In this document: one piece after another, positions 34,795 through 45,027 of the stretch | How the letters are laid out: each line of letters starts with the position of its first letter | Position numbering within the stretch: the first letter of the stretch is position 1 | NCBI RefSeq assembly: GCF_026151205.1 | Contig: NC_087081.1 | Coordinates: 6,505,246 to 6,569,245, forward strand | Source of the DNA: Bolinopsis microptera | Lineage: Eukaryota > Ctenophora > Tentaculata > Lobata > Bolinopsidae | Direction: 5' to 3' | Length of the DNA: 64,000 nt | Notes under the pieces: model-generated | Database searches by the model: none | The model's input: the letters and a program-made list of their open reading frames with translations, nothing else | What the model was told of the DNA's origin: nothing | Made by a program: the position numbers and the translations under genes

Positions 34795-34900
34795 TCATTG
34801 GCTCCCTCAAGTCACGTGGGCATCACGTGGGCGGTTGCTAAGCGACATGATTGGCTGACGAGGACACGTGGGCGGAATGGGGCTCTCTGATTGGCGGAGA
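34795..34900. promoter_or_regulatory. CCAAT/E-box cluster
   Basis: CATTGGCTCC, GTCACGTGGGC, ATCACGTGGGCGG, GATTGGCTGAC, ACACGTGGGCGGAATGG and GATTGGCGGAG fall within about 105 bp. The repeated association of ATTGG with CACGTGGGCGG suggests a real promoter-type module or a repeat derived from one. A 66-codon frame starting at 34851 is not supported. Confidence 0.45.
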
Positions 34901-35334
34901 GGTTGACAAGCTTGTGAGGAGGAGGAAGCGAGGGTATAGAAGAGAATGTGCTAGTTTAGAGAGAAGAACAGTGCGCGGAAACAGTGAAGTTAACCTGGTC
35001 AACAGTAAACACTGGGAGGTAACGACCAACAAGAGTGTTGTGATATCATGAACAAGTTTAGAATTAGCAGGAAAAAGGGGAAGTGTGGTACCTGGGAGAC
35101 GGTAATGACGGGCTGAATGACGACACGGAAAATATTATCGCGAACTTTATCAATGTTGACTGTTGAGGCGGCAACTACAGAGAAATAAACTAAGTCGATA
35201 CGACCAATCAATAACAGAGATTACGAAAACATCTTCGAACCAAGAATACCAACAACAAAAAACAGAAGGGAACTCAAAACAAAATTGCATGTTATATTTT
35301 AAAAGTATTGATGGTATCCTCTTCACAGTCATAC

Positions 35335-35965
35335 TTACACACGTGCCATGTTATTACCGCACGTGCACAACACCCATATCATTAGGGATCCTGTATCTGG
35401 GCTGTAGTAATCCCATTATTGGAGCTAATAACCTGCACTATACTTAATGTGATGTGTATATCTTTCTGCACACACCTGTGCGGGATCTTGTTATATATAT
35501 ATTGGTGCGGTTTTGGAGGTTATCTCATACTTATTTTAAGTATTAAGTGGTATTTTTGTAGACTGAGGAGTAGAACTAGACTGTAGAGGTGCGACCAAAC
35601 TGGTAACATTGCACGTGATACACAAATAAGGTAAAACAAACTGAATGTTGTTCAATACTACAATGTTCCAAATATCAACAAAAACCATGCTGTATAAATA
35701 CTGATATCTTCTGAAAACGTGATGGTGCAAAGATGTCTGAAGTGTACATCTGGGGCCTTATTGATACTCTTATTATCTCGTCACGATCAACACGTGTTGC
35801 CATGGTGATGCACGTGCTGATACGCTTCTGCACGTGCAGATTTTACTGCTCGATGCACGTTCACGTTAGAAGAGAAATCAAAGTCCGTGAAATTGAGAGA
35901 GTCAGATACTATAGCGCTTGAGCAGATACTTTATCATGTTTATTATACTTATCACACCACACGTG
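35335..35965. promoter_or_regulatory. scattered E-box cluster
   Basis: CACGTG at about 35340, 35360, 35613, 35790, 35811, 35831 and 35960. Two lie in perfect longer palindromes (AACACGTGTT and CTGCACGTGCAG). Confidence 0.35.
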
Positions 35966-36422
35966 ATGTATTATATTAGTTTATTGTAGCGAATTTTTGG
36001 AGATATCTGACAAATTTAACGTTGCTTCAATTTGTCGGGTATATCAGCAAAAAGTCGCTGCTATAAAACAGTACTGTAAACTTTACTGAAAAGTAGCAGC
36101 TAAATCGGACAAAATATAGTAATGAAGTACTGAAATTCGGGTCTCGGATAGATTTACAGCAAAGTTTTCATGAAACGCAATTTAGAGTATCATATCGGAA
36201 AATAAAGTCCAGTTGACCTGCTTTAACAGAGCCAATCACCTTCACCCATATAATTTAAATTCTTCGTCAACAAATTTAAAGCAAATCCCCGAAAGAAACG
36301 ACCAACAGAAAAATAGGGCCTCTCTGGTATAAGATAATGTGCGGGGTTAAAAACGGGTTGCATGTAAAAACCAAGTAACCATGGTAACATGACAAGTAAA
36401 AAGGGGTATTCATGGTTACAAG

Positions 36423-36461
36423 ATGAGATGACTCATCACCACGTCTCATGAGTCATCTCAT
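36423..36461. repeat. 14-bp perfect hairpin containing AP-1 sites
   Basis: ATGAGATGACTCAT and its reverse complement ATGAGTCATCTCAT are separated by 11 bases. Each arm contains TGACTCA or TGAGTCA. Confidence 0.7.
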
Positions 36462-37992
36462 GTCATGAGTAGTACTGTGTGGTAGAGCAAAACCGAGTAA
36501 AACACTCACTCCAGTTAGGCGACAGACTAAAGAACCAGCCCTACCCTATTAAACTATACTATTAGCGGATATAGCAACTTAGTGCGAATATATAGCGGGT
36601 ACACGTTAAAAACGGTAATAAATAATGCCTTTTTGGGACGCATTAAACTTTTGGGTAGGTAAGTAATGAATATAGTACATTAAGCAATTGTTCCCGTACA
36701 TTTCTAGAATAATCGCGGTGAACGTAGCACTGGTTCACGGAAAATCTAAGAACCTTAAATATTGGGGCATCAAAATATGAAACTGGTTTAAAGGTTAAAG
36801 AACAGCCTTTCGAATGTTAAAGCAGAAAAAGAACCCCTGACATTTGAAGATTCTTGTTATTATCCCTGTGGGCGCAATAATTGACGCTCACTCAATACTA
36901 CTTAAGGAACAGGGTTATAAACAGATTACAGATGGTCCACTAATTGCGAACTCGACGCTAATTGTACACTGTAACTAAGTATTCTATGAACATGATCAGA
37001 ACTTGAAATAAAGTTATTGTTCCTTAGAATTATTGACAAAATGATCAACAAGTGAACTCAGGGTGGGCCGAGAACAGTAACTATTCCCTAAGATTGATGA
37101 TGCCCGTGGAATACAAAAATTCATGACAAGATTTATACAAAAAGACGCTGATAATTTAGAGGACGCAATTTGATCTAATGACAGTAAATAACAGAAAACT
37201 AATTTGCGGTTTAAGTGTACAAAGGGGGGATACATGGGAGGGCGGTTCCTGTTAAACCAGGACTGATTGACACCGGATATCTTTAATATATTAATGTGTA
37301 TTATTAACTTTGTTTTGATAGATGTGTTTTTCTTCTCTAGCAGAATATGTAATATTTCAAAGTTTTGGTTCGAAAATAATAGTCAAAACAGAGCGAAATT
37401 AAAAAGTTTATTAAGCGCCGAATAAAGCAATTAGTTAAGAGTGAAGACTGCGTCAATTCATATTTATGAGAGATATGATCGGTTCTGTAAAATTGACTGG
37501 CTTTCACATAATTTTTAAGTAAGAGTGGAAAATGAGACTAACGAAGTTAGTAGTCATGTTAAATGAGCTTCTAACTGAACTTAATAATTGTATGATGATT
37601 AATATCTTAATATATTGGCTGACAATTTCGTGTTATCAATAGGTGTATTTTAAGATACCGTAGTCCGTATCAGCCATGAAACCAGGAAAATAGTGTTTCT
37701 TTTAAAAGATAAGCAACTTCATCAATCTGAAATCAACCCTGATATAACAACAAATCACTGCAGACAAACGCTTTATAAATACAATGACTCACGAAATATC
37801 AATAGGATGGTATTTAAGTGGACTAAGGTCTATTGTTTCGTTTATCATGTTACACTCAGACACTCTTACAACAGCGTGTAACACATGATAAACAAGTATC
37901 AACTTTCGGCCACTATTATATCGGTATGGGGTTCCTGAATAATTCTCAATATTCAAACAAAGAAACTGCAAATCACCATTATCCACACAGGG

Positions 37993-38090
37993 CCGGGTTT
38001 ATGTGACCACGTGACCTAACGATTGTTTATGTGACCACGTGACCCAACAATTGTGTATGTGACCACGTGACCTAACGATTGTTCATGTAT
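37993..38090. repeat. 28-bp tandem repeat with E-box, three copies
   Basis: Unit TATGTGACCACGTGACCTAA plus CGATTGTT, at a spacing of exactly 28 bases. Each copy holds one GACCACGTGAC. Confidence 0.9.
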
Positions 38091-39640
38091 ACAGTTTACA
38101 CCTGCATTCGGTAGGATGAAACGAGCAAATGAACTAGTTCACTAATGATGAAACCAACATTAGGAAATAATCTGTAGGAATCTCAAACAAGGGAATTAAA
38201 AAGTAGTAGGCCACGTTTATGTGGATATCATTATCACATAAATAGCAGTTTGTGTATTTATTTAAGTATTTGTATACTTTGAAATGAAACTACCACAACT
38301 ACCAGCTTTCAGGACATTGCATGTTGTTATTAGGTACTTACATGAGCAAATACCAGACGTATGAATCCTTATTATAATTATGATCACCAAACAACTGTAG
38401 CGAATGAACTCTTGAACTAAATTAGTTTACTAACGAATTGTATTTGTTTATATTACAGTCTGCATATATAACAGTATTACAGTCTGCAGGAATCCAATAT
38501 GGGTATTAACACAGTAACAGTCTGTTAATCGTGGGAAATACAGCGTTTTGTTGAATTTTAGGTGTCAGAAAGCAGAAGATATTCACGATGTAAAGATGTA
38601 AAGAAAGCAACAAATTTGCTAAATTATGAAAATCAACTCTCAAAAAATACCAGTCTACTTCTTTCTCATCACACCTACATTATTATTGCACTAAATATTA
38701 AATCAAACGCCCGTAATTTACAGGATACAATCTGCGGGAATTTAAAATTACTATCAAAGATCAGCATGGTCCACTAGATTGTGGATATCGAAAATGCAGC
38801 AGTTTTGGGATAGCAGCGTTCCACATGCCCCCATCTTTCTCATCACACCTACATTGCCCCGATGAAACAAAACACCAGTTAACAAACTAAAAAGTGAGGG
38901 GTTTACAGTAATGATAAACAAGGCTAAAGATAAGAGACAATATGTCACTTAACGTCCCGACAGTGATCACGTGACCCAAAGATTGTGACAAATAATGACT
39001 GTAGCAGCTTACAGACTGCGTGTAGCACATCCTAATGGACCCTGATAGACTGTATCTAACTGTAAGTGTAGTGTACCCTAGTGTAATTATAGTGGTAAAG
39101 TAGTGTAAACCACATTACCCATTAGTATAACCGGCTTGTAATCTTGACTGAGTGGTGCTCTTGTTTAGTTATTTTAAACAAGGGATCGTTTTTCTGCACA
39201 CCTGCAACACGTCTAGATAGAGCGCAGTAAGTGATTTAAACCGGGGTCAAAGTAATGTCTAGCCGGTCCGTGGCATGGGTAATAGTTTATAGTTAACTCA
39301 TTAACTGATTGATGACGTGGCAAATGCCAATATTACGGAGTATAACGGACTTGCAGTGAGATTGTGACTTCAGTTGAATAAGAAGAGTAATGACTGATAC
39401 AAGGGGCAACTATCACCAAATGTACATTATAATAAGGGGATAATAATATTTTAATTATATATGATATAGACTTACTGAAATTGCGAGATCAGTGCAGATG
39501 ATGGCTAACAAAAGCTTCAGGGATTGCGAGAGGAAAGACACAAATGTCGGGCCATTGGTGACTAACACAGAGTGTACATGAAATGAATTGAAACCAAACA
39601 CACAATCGACACTAAATGCACAATGGGACGCACATTTGGT
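38091..39640. other. no recognised gene
   Basis: AT-rich. A direct repeat of TTTCTCATCACACCTACATT lies at 38662 and 38835, and one E-box at 38968. Confidence 0.4.
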
Positions 39641-39745
39641 TTGTACCACGTGACACGCGCGTTAGACGTCACGTGATCGCTGCGCGCGTTCCAATTGATC
39701 AGTTGTTTGATCACGTGATATACTGAGTAACACGTGACGCGCGGC
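39641..39745. promoter_or_regulatory. E-box cluster with CpG-rich core
   Basis: Four CACGTG in 100 bp (39647, 39670, 39713, 39731), one overlapping GACGTCACGTGATC. GCGCGC-type sequence lies between them, unusually CpG-rich for this AT-rich window. Confidence 0.4.
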
Positions 39746-40269
39746 TGAAAACTGTAGGGTCTGTACTTCCACTGATCGACTTCCTCACCTAGAAGATTGT
39801 GCAAGTAGACTGCAGACAAATGTTAATCACCTTAATAACACCAGAATGTGTGTGTGTATGTGTGTCTGTCTGTCTGTCTGTCCGTGTGTAATTTCCGGTC
39901 GGTTATACAAAAAAAACGGTAAGAGTTACGGGACTGATTTTTTCGGTATAGTGTCGACAAAACTCTGATGAAGCCCATAGGAAATTTTTTTTTAAATCGG
40001 CCGATGGTAAGTGGTTTAATTGATGGTTTTGTACCACAAATGTTACATAAAATTGCGTGAGCAGAACGGCAAGAGTTACGGGGCTTGCTCTCTCTATCTC
40101 ATTACTGTGTAATATGTTATAGCTGCATTTAAGTAGCGTCATAATTGGATTAGCCTGGAAGATTCGCTGTAATGTTATACCTTAAGCTTATTAGGGGAGG
40201 GGGGACTGTTAGTGTTTGGGGTCTGTTTGGACTGCAGAGAGAGAGAGAGAGAGAGAGTTCATACGACAA
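39746..40269. other. TG/TCTG microsatellite and a decayed repeat, no gene
   Basis: (TG)n and (TCTG)n lie at 39848-39885, followed by two related phrases about 155 bases apart (ACGGTAAGAGTTACGGGACT and ACGGCAAGAGTTACGGGGCT). An (AG)n run lies at 40238-40257. Confidence 0.6.
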
Positions 40270-40333
40270 TGTTATGCGTGTTTTAAAATATAATATGCGG
40301 GTGTGGTGCGGAGTTAACAAGGGTTAATTTCTC

Positions 40334-40457
40334 TTTTAACTGTCCTGTTTACGGACTAGTGGTTTAACCCGTAAATATCAAGAGATATTTGGTCCTCGTG
40401 GAAGGTTCTAGAAGAATCAGGAGAGAGCTAGGAACTAGCTCGATTCAATCTATAACA
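40334..40457 (-). repeat. 3' LTR, truncated (124 bp homologous part)
   Basis: By eye identical to 43951-44074, from TTTTAACTGTCCTG to CAATCTATAACA on the plus strand. Beyond 40334 the similarity stops, so about 200 bp of the LTR are missing or diverged. Confidence 0.85.
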
Positions 40458-41336
40458 GATCCCTACGGACACAGAAAAAGATTTTATTGGTAGATAAAAT
40501 CTTTACGGGGTTTTTATTATACGTCCACAATTTTGAAAAACAAGCTATGGGTCTTGTCACAAATATCTCACATATTGAAAATCAAATGTTAACACGAATT
40601 CACAGATTCAATTCTTCTCCATATTCTATTAAAAATAATTTACACGAATTGTTCGTTGGTCTTCAAGGAAATTTTATTTTCTCCAGTCTGTTATTTTATT
40701 TATTAAAAAACTATAGTTTTCGGATTGTCCATTTAGAAGTATTTCAATGAGCCGTTGTTGGCGTGAGCTGATGTTCATCAACTAGGATCGTGTCTATTCT
40801 TGTTAGTTAAGCTTTAGTATGACGGTTGATCCAGAAGGTAAGTCTTTCGCCCAACTATTGTCAACTTAGATCTTCAAGGTCTTTGGGGTGATGTGGGCTC
40901 TATTAGTGTCTTCTAAGGACTAAGGTAACTGCAGGAGAAATTTTCAGGGCTTCATGAGGGCGGAAGTGACGTTTAGGACTTCGGTGGAGAAGAAGTAATG
41001 TGTAGGGCTTCAATAGAGCAGGAGTGACGTTTAGGACTTCAGTAGAGAAGAAGTAATGTGTAGGGCTTCAATAGAGCGGTAGTAACATGTGGGTAAGGGT
41101 CCATAGAAGAAGGGTATTATCAACATAGATTTTGTGGAATTCCCAATTATGATCTAATATGATCGACACCTCAATTATATTTTGATTTATGATTCTTACA
41201 ATCGTATGTTGTTTTTGGTTTTTATTTTTCAAGAAATGAATAGACGCATTTTTGATAACTGCACCAAGGTAGTAAAATTAGTAGTGATATATTACAAAAG
41301 TAACAGTGTTATATTATAATATATAGAATATATGTC

Positions 41337-41455
41337 TCAAAGGACTAAATTATTTTGATATAGGGATATGTCACAAAGGACTAAAATACTTTGATGTAGG
41401 GATATGTCACAAAGGACTAAAATACTTTGATGTAGGGATATGTCACAAAGGACTT
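41337..41455. repeat. 36-bp tandem repeat, about four copies
   Basis: Unit AAAGGACTAAAATACTTTGA plus TGTAGGGATATGTCAC. The last copy runs into the donor-like end of the neighbouring minus-strand ORF. Confidence 0.9.
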
Positions 41456-42204
41456 ACTCCCACCTGCTGTTGGCGGTCCACCATAGCAAGGTGGAAATAT
41501 TGTTCCGCTTCTATGGTCTCAGTCCTTTCCAGTAGTTTTTTGGGGTTCCAGATCCCTAGGAGATCTTTTCTGATCTCGTTCTGGTCCGCTATGGACGCGA
41601 ATGCGTGGACAGGGATGTATGGGGTTATTCCGCCACAGCATGGCGAGAGGGTGATACCCCGGTTTAAAGAAGTTTGAAGGCGGGGTTTGTGCCCAGGGCT
41701 CCAGGGGCACATGCCGGCCCATATGGCCTCGTGCTTCCGTAGCCTCGCTTGCTCAGGGGCACCTAGTTGAATCATATGATTAGTTGTTTGTTTATCAGAG
41801 ATCGCTTCCATCAGTTTTGAAGCTTTCTGTGATTGAGTATGACCATGATATTTAGCTAAATCGTTCAAAGGTCTTTTCTTACCACTTTTGTTAGCTGGCA
41901 GCAAGGCCTGACTTGTCACGTTCACTGACACCAAGGTCTCTCCGTTTGCGGGGCTATCTCCGTCTGCGGGGTTATCTCCGTCTGCGGGGTTATCTCGTCT
42001 GCGGGGCTATCAGTCTCCATTACGGTGACGCTCTCTAGTGACTCTATGAGCTCCTTCTCTGCTGCTCCTTCTGTCTCTGCTGCTCCTTCTGTCTCTGTTG
42101 CTGGTCCTGTCACTGCTGCCTCTTCTGTTGTCGCTTCCTCTTCTATCGTTGCGGCCTCTCCGTTCGTTACTGCCTGGGGTCCGGGCTCTTCTTTCTCTGG
42201 AAGA
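41443..42204 (-). pseudogene. unassigned ORF between the LTRs, broken by one frameshift
   Basis: Two minus-strand frames connect if one base is allowed for in a small 18-bp repeat (unit CCCGCAGACGGAGATAAC, 41945-42005): the first repeat unit is one base short. The first part is acidic and Glu/Ala/Thr-rich. The second (41443-41934) is globular-looking with KYHGHTQSQKASK, MCPWSPGHKP and LSPCCGGITPY. I do not recognise it. The region starts after a good acceptor-like TATTCTTCCAG (about 42205) and ends at CAG|GTGGGAG or GGA|GTAAGT, both good donors. A host exon captured between the LTRs is therefore possible. An Arg/Ser-rich frame (42010-42237) overlaps the acidic part in another frame. Confidence 0.35.
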
Positions 42205-42695
42205 ATATTTTTTGTTACGAACGGGGGAAATAGTCATTTATTAGATTGACCTTGTAATATATAATTGTAATTGTAATATCCTGCTACACGCCATTTATAC
42301 TTAATTAATATGGCGGTGTGAGTATGCCAGAAAGTGATTTAAACTAGTTGTATAAATATAAATTATAAAGTTTAACTGGCTAAAGTACTAAAACTAGCAG
42401 AGTATCATGATTAAAAGAAGTCTTCGATAATATGATCATAACTGATTAATCGGTTTAAAAGGTACCCGAGCGCTCAGGGCACACCTAAAATTATATCCGA
42501 GAAATAGTATCATACGACTTCGTTGCTAGTTTAGAAACTCACACATCTGCAGAATTACAGTAATCAAGTACTCACTTCCTTTTCTTGTTGTACTTTTTAT
42601 TGACCGTCACGTGGTCATGACGATAATCAAACCTATCAATAGGTAGACTTCTAGTAGCCCTTGGGTTATTCCTTGCTAACCTCTCATATACAGCT
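42205..42695. other. element interior without recognised coding
   Basis: AT-rich. The pol region expected after gag is not visible here. Confidence 0.4.
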
Positions 42696-43085
42696 TCATA
42701 GGGTCGTAGGGTCTACTTCCGTGCTAGTTATGCCGGTCAATGGGATAGTGTTATCGGGCGAATGATGGCCTGGTTGACTCACTGCAGTACCAGGTTCTGG
42801 GGCAATATGTTGTCCCGTGCCAGTCGATATATCTATCTCATTTTGAATCTGTACGAAATGATTCAGGGTAGGAGCTTGATCTAGAACGATCACGAAGATT
42901 TTTTTTCTATCTCTGGACCGAGATTTCGAATGGTTCCTGCTATTATCAGAATCAATATGACTCACTGATCTTGATCTAGATCTAGAACTGTAACGATTCA
43001 TTGATCTATTTCTCGATCTATTCCTTGCTCTATGGCTTGACGGACCTGCTGATCTACTCACGTTGCTATTACGGATATTTTTAAT
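42696..43085 (-). pseudogene. gag C-terminal Arg/Ser-rich part, in frame after a stop
   Basis: This frame is the same as the gag frame upstream, separated only by the TAA at 43086-43088. It is rich in RS and SR dipeptides (RNRSRNRSMNRYSSRSRSRS), which suits a nucleic-acid-binding nucleocapsid-like tail. After a run of eight A (about 42900-42907) the basic pattern continues in another frame (NLRDRSRSSS), suggesting a second small indel or slippage. No CCHC zinc knuckle is visible. Confidence 0.5.
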
Positions 43086-43694
43086 TTATGTATCGTCCGA
43101 ATTATTTTTGTTATCTTCAATGAAGAAAGCCTCGAGAGATTTGGCACTACTTACTGCCTTGTCATATGTTAAGTTCTTTCTGTCTCTGACAATTTCTATT
43201 TTTATGGCAATGTTTCTAAGGCCTTGTATGAAAGCTTCTAATTTATGACTTGTAAGGTCAGATGGAGAATAATTTAGATTCTGGGCTATGATACCAAGTC
43301 TATAATTATAATCGTCAATGGATTCATGGCTCTTTTGCTTTAGATTATATAATTTTGCAAGAGCATTTGCATTGCTTACGACCGGATTTATGGCATTCTT
43401 AAAAACATCGCATAATTTAGCTGCATCGGCTTTATCATCATCATCCAATTCTACGGATTTCAAAGATGCGTGTGTTCTATTGTCGACCAAGGATAGAAAT
43501 ATCATGTCAAGGTTTTTCTTTAACTCATTTATGGTTACGTATTCCGTGAACCGATCGCAAAACTGATGAAAGTTATCGCCGTATACAAACTGGCGGGGTT
43601 TACCTATGATTGAAATACGACTCATCTGGTCTGTAACAGTTTGAATCTTACCTGTTGTCAAGGGCATATCTTTTGGTGGCTTCGTGTCGTCCAT
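43086..43694 (-). CDS. gag-like capsid protein of the LTR element
   Basis: Best start is the ATG at 43694 (MDDTKPPKD), just after the presumed LTR and leader; an upstream ATG at 43832 lies inside the LTR. The core resembles retrotransposon gag capsid proteins: GDNFHQFCDRFTEYV, MIFLSLVDNRTHASLKSVEL, LYNLKQKSHESIDDYNYRL and FIQGLRN in the usual order. Such proteins assemble the cytoplasmic particle that packages element RNA. About 202 residues are encoded before a TAA, after which the same frame continues as an Arg/Ser-rich tail. The stop is probably a nonsense mutation; readthrough is the alternative. Confidence 0.65.
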   Translation of the reverse strand: MDDTKPPKDMPLTTGKIQTVTDQMSRISIIGKPRQFVYGDNFHQFCDRFTEYVTINELKKNLDMIFLSLVDNRTHASLKSVELDDDDKADAAKLCDVFKNAINPVVSNANALAKLYNLKQKSHESIDDYNYRLGIIAQNLNYSPSDLTSHKLEAFIQGLRNIAIKIEIVRDRKNLTYDKAVSSAKSLEAFFIEDNKNNSDDT

Positions 43695-43738
43695 GTCGTA
43701 CTTGTATTCTCGTCGCCGTTTTATCCTCGTCGCCAATC

Positions 43739-44074
43739 TGTTATCACCGGTGCGTGGAGAATAGATAGATACTCGAAGTTCAAGTGAAAGATAGTATGAT
43801 GATAAAATCAGAATAATTGGAATAATGAACAAACTAAGATCGCAGAACCTTGACCCTTACGCTAAACCTACATGTTTCGGAGAGGTCTAAGTTTATAATT
43901 AAAACAAGGTAGTTAACCGTTGTTTAACTATCCTCTCTACGAACTAGTGGTTTTAACTGTCCTGTTTACGGACTAGTGGTTTAACCCGTAAATATCAAGA
44001 GATATTTGGTCCTCGTGGAAGGTTCTAGAAGAATCAGGAGAGAGCTAGGAACTAGCTCGATTCAATCTATAACA
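43739..44074 (-). repeat. 5' LTR of the LTR retrotransposon
   Basis: Read on the minus strand it runs from TGTTATAG to GTGATAACA, giving short inverted termini (TGTTAT/ATAACA). The first 124 bp match the other LTR. Inside it a motif of about 31 bp (AACCACTAGTYCGTARA) is duplicated in tandem, once well conserved and once diverged. Confidence 0.65.
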
Positions 44075-44933
44075 ACGATTTAAATAAAAATAGAAAGCGG
44101 TTCAAGACGGGAGTGATGAGGTGTAATACTCGGTGTTCAGACCTTATGATCATGGAGTGTGGTGCCTCATGGCTAATAATGACTTAATTATCCACAAGAA
44201 ATAACTGATTATGAGATTATTGTTTAAGAAACTATTGGGTCACCTAATGCGGGTTTTGACTCAGCGGGTAATTACTCCCACCCTTTTTAACTGCGGCAGT
44301 GAAATCCCGGCCGTAGGCCGGGTTACACTAGTAATAACATAAGTTGAGAACATGTGAAACAATTGGTATAAAGTACACGACTATACGTACGCCTACGGCG
44401 ATTTTTTTCCTTTTTTATACTTTCAACTTCAAGTTCAATATTAAGATGAAATTAAAAATTTTGATTTATGGATATAATCCAACTGTGGAGCCGTTAAGAA
44501 AGTAGTTTCATGTTATTAAAGTTAAACCAAACCAAAGAGGTCATGAAGTCCACGGATTGTCAGCCGATAGCACATAACGCGAGTAAAATTCAGCTTGCGC
44601 ACTCGCGCTCGAGTGTCATTCGGGTATTAAAGTAGGTCGCAGGAACTGTTCAGCTCGCACTCAAGTCACATTTGCGGGTACGGTAGGACGGAGCTAGTCA
44701 GCTGCTTCAAGTTCATTAAACAAGCTGACAGTTGTGAAAAGTAACCAGCGGGCAATAAAGTTTTACATAGAGCTTCACATTTTAATCTGCTCATGCTTGC
44801 TATATATGCAGTGACGTTATGAGCGTCCAGTAAGAAAACGTGAACAGTTAATTAAACTTTTACCTGGAAGATATTAATATACTTGCGCTCGATAATTGGT
44901 GCACGATTAAATTCTTAACCTCTAACCTTGACC
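44075..44933. other. no recognised gene
   Basis: AT-rich. A short palindrome CGGCCGTAGGCCG lies near 44307-44320. Confidence 0.4.
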
Positions 44934-45027
44934 CTCGGGAGTCTCAAACATTAATTGCAATTACGGTGGTGCAAATTCTCATCAATTGCACCGCTTATAA
45001 TTGCAATTAATGTTTGAGGCTCCCGAG
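44934..45027. repeat. 94-bp fold-back palindrome (MITE-like)
   Basis: CTCGGGAGTCTCAAACATTA at the left pairs with TAATGTTTGAGGCTCCCGAG at the right. The pairing continues through AATTGCAATTA and an inner GGTGCAA/TTGCACC, so nearly the whole 94 bp can fold into one hairpin. No terminal duplication is evident. Confidence 0.85.

Larger units (their letters stand above)
34522..37989. other. no recognised gene; regulatory-like clusters and a hairpin
   Basis: Contains the CCAAT/E-box cluster at 34795-34900, scattered E-boxes at 35340-35965 and a 14-bp hairpin at 36423-36461. No recognisable exon. Confidence 0.4.
40270..44074 (-). mobile_element. degenerate LTR retrotransposon (gag present, pol not found)
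   Basis: Direct repeats of 124 bp at 40334-40457 and 43951-44074 belong to two LTRs read on the minus strand. The 5' LTR probably spans 43739-44074 (begins TGTTATAG, ends GTGATAACA). It is followed by GATTGGCGACGAGGA, resembling the leader just behind LTRs of many Ty3-type elements (recollection). A gag-like ORF follows. The 3' LTR keeps only the first 124 bp in recognisable form. I see no protease, reverse transcriptase or integrase, and no clean target-site duplication. The element is a broken or non-autonomous derivative; the left boundary is approximate. Confidence 0.7.

Noticed and set aside
40487-40750. Plus-strand 87-codon ORF next to the left LTR
   Set aside because: Antisense to the element, non-ATG start, no recognisable domain.
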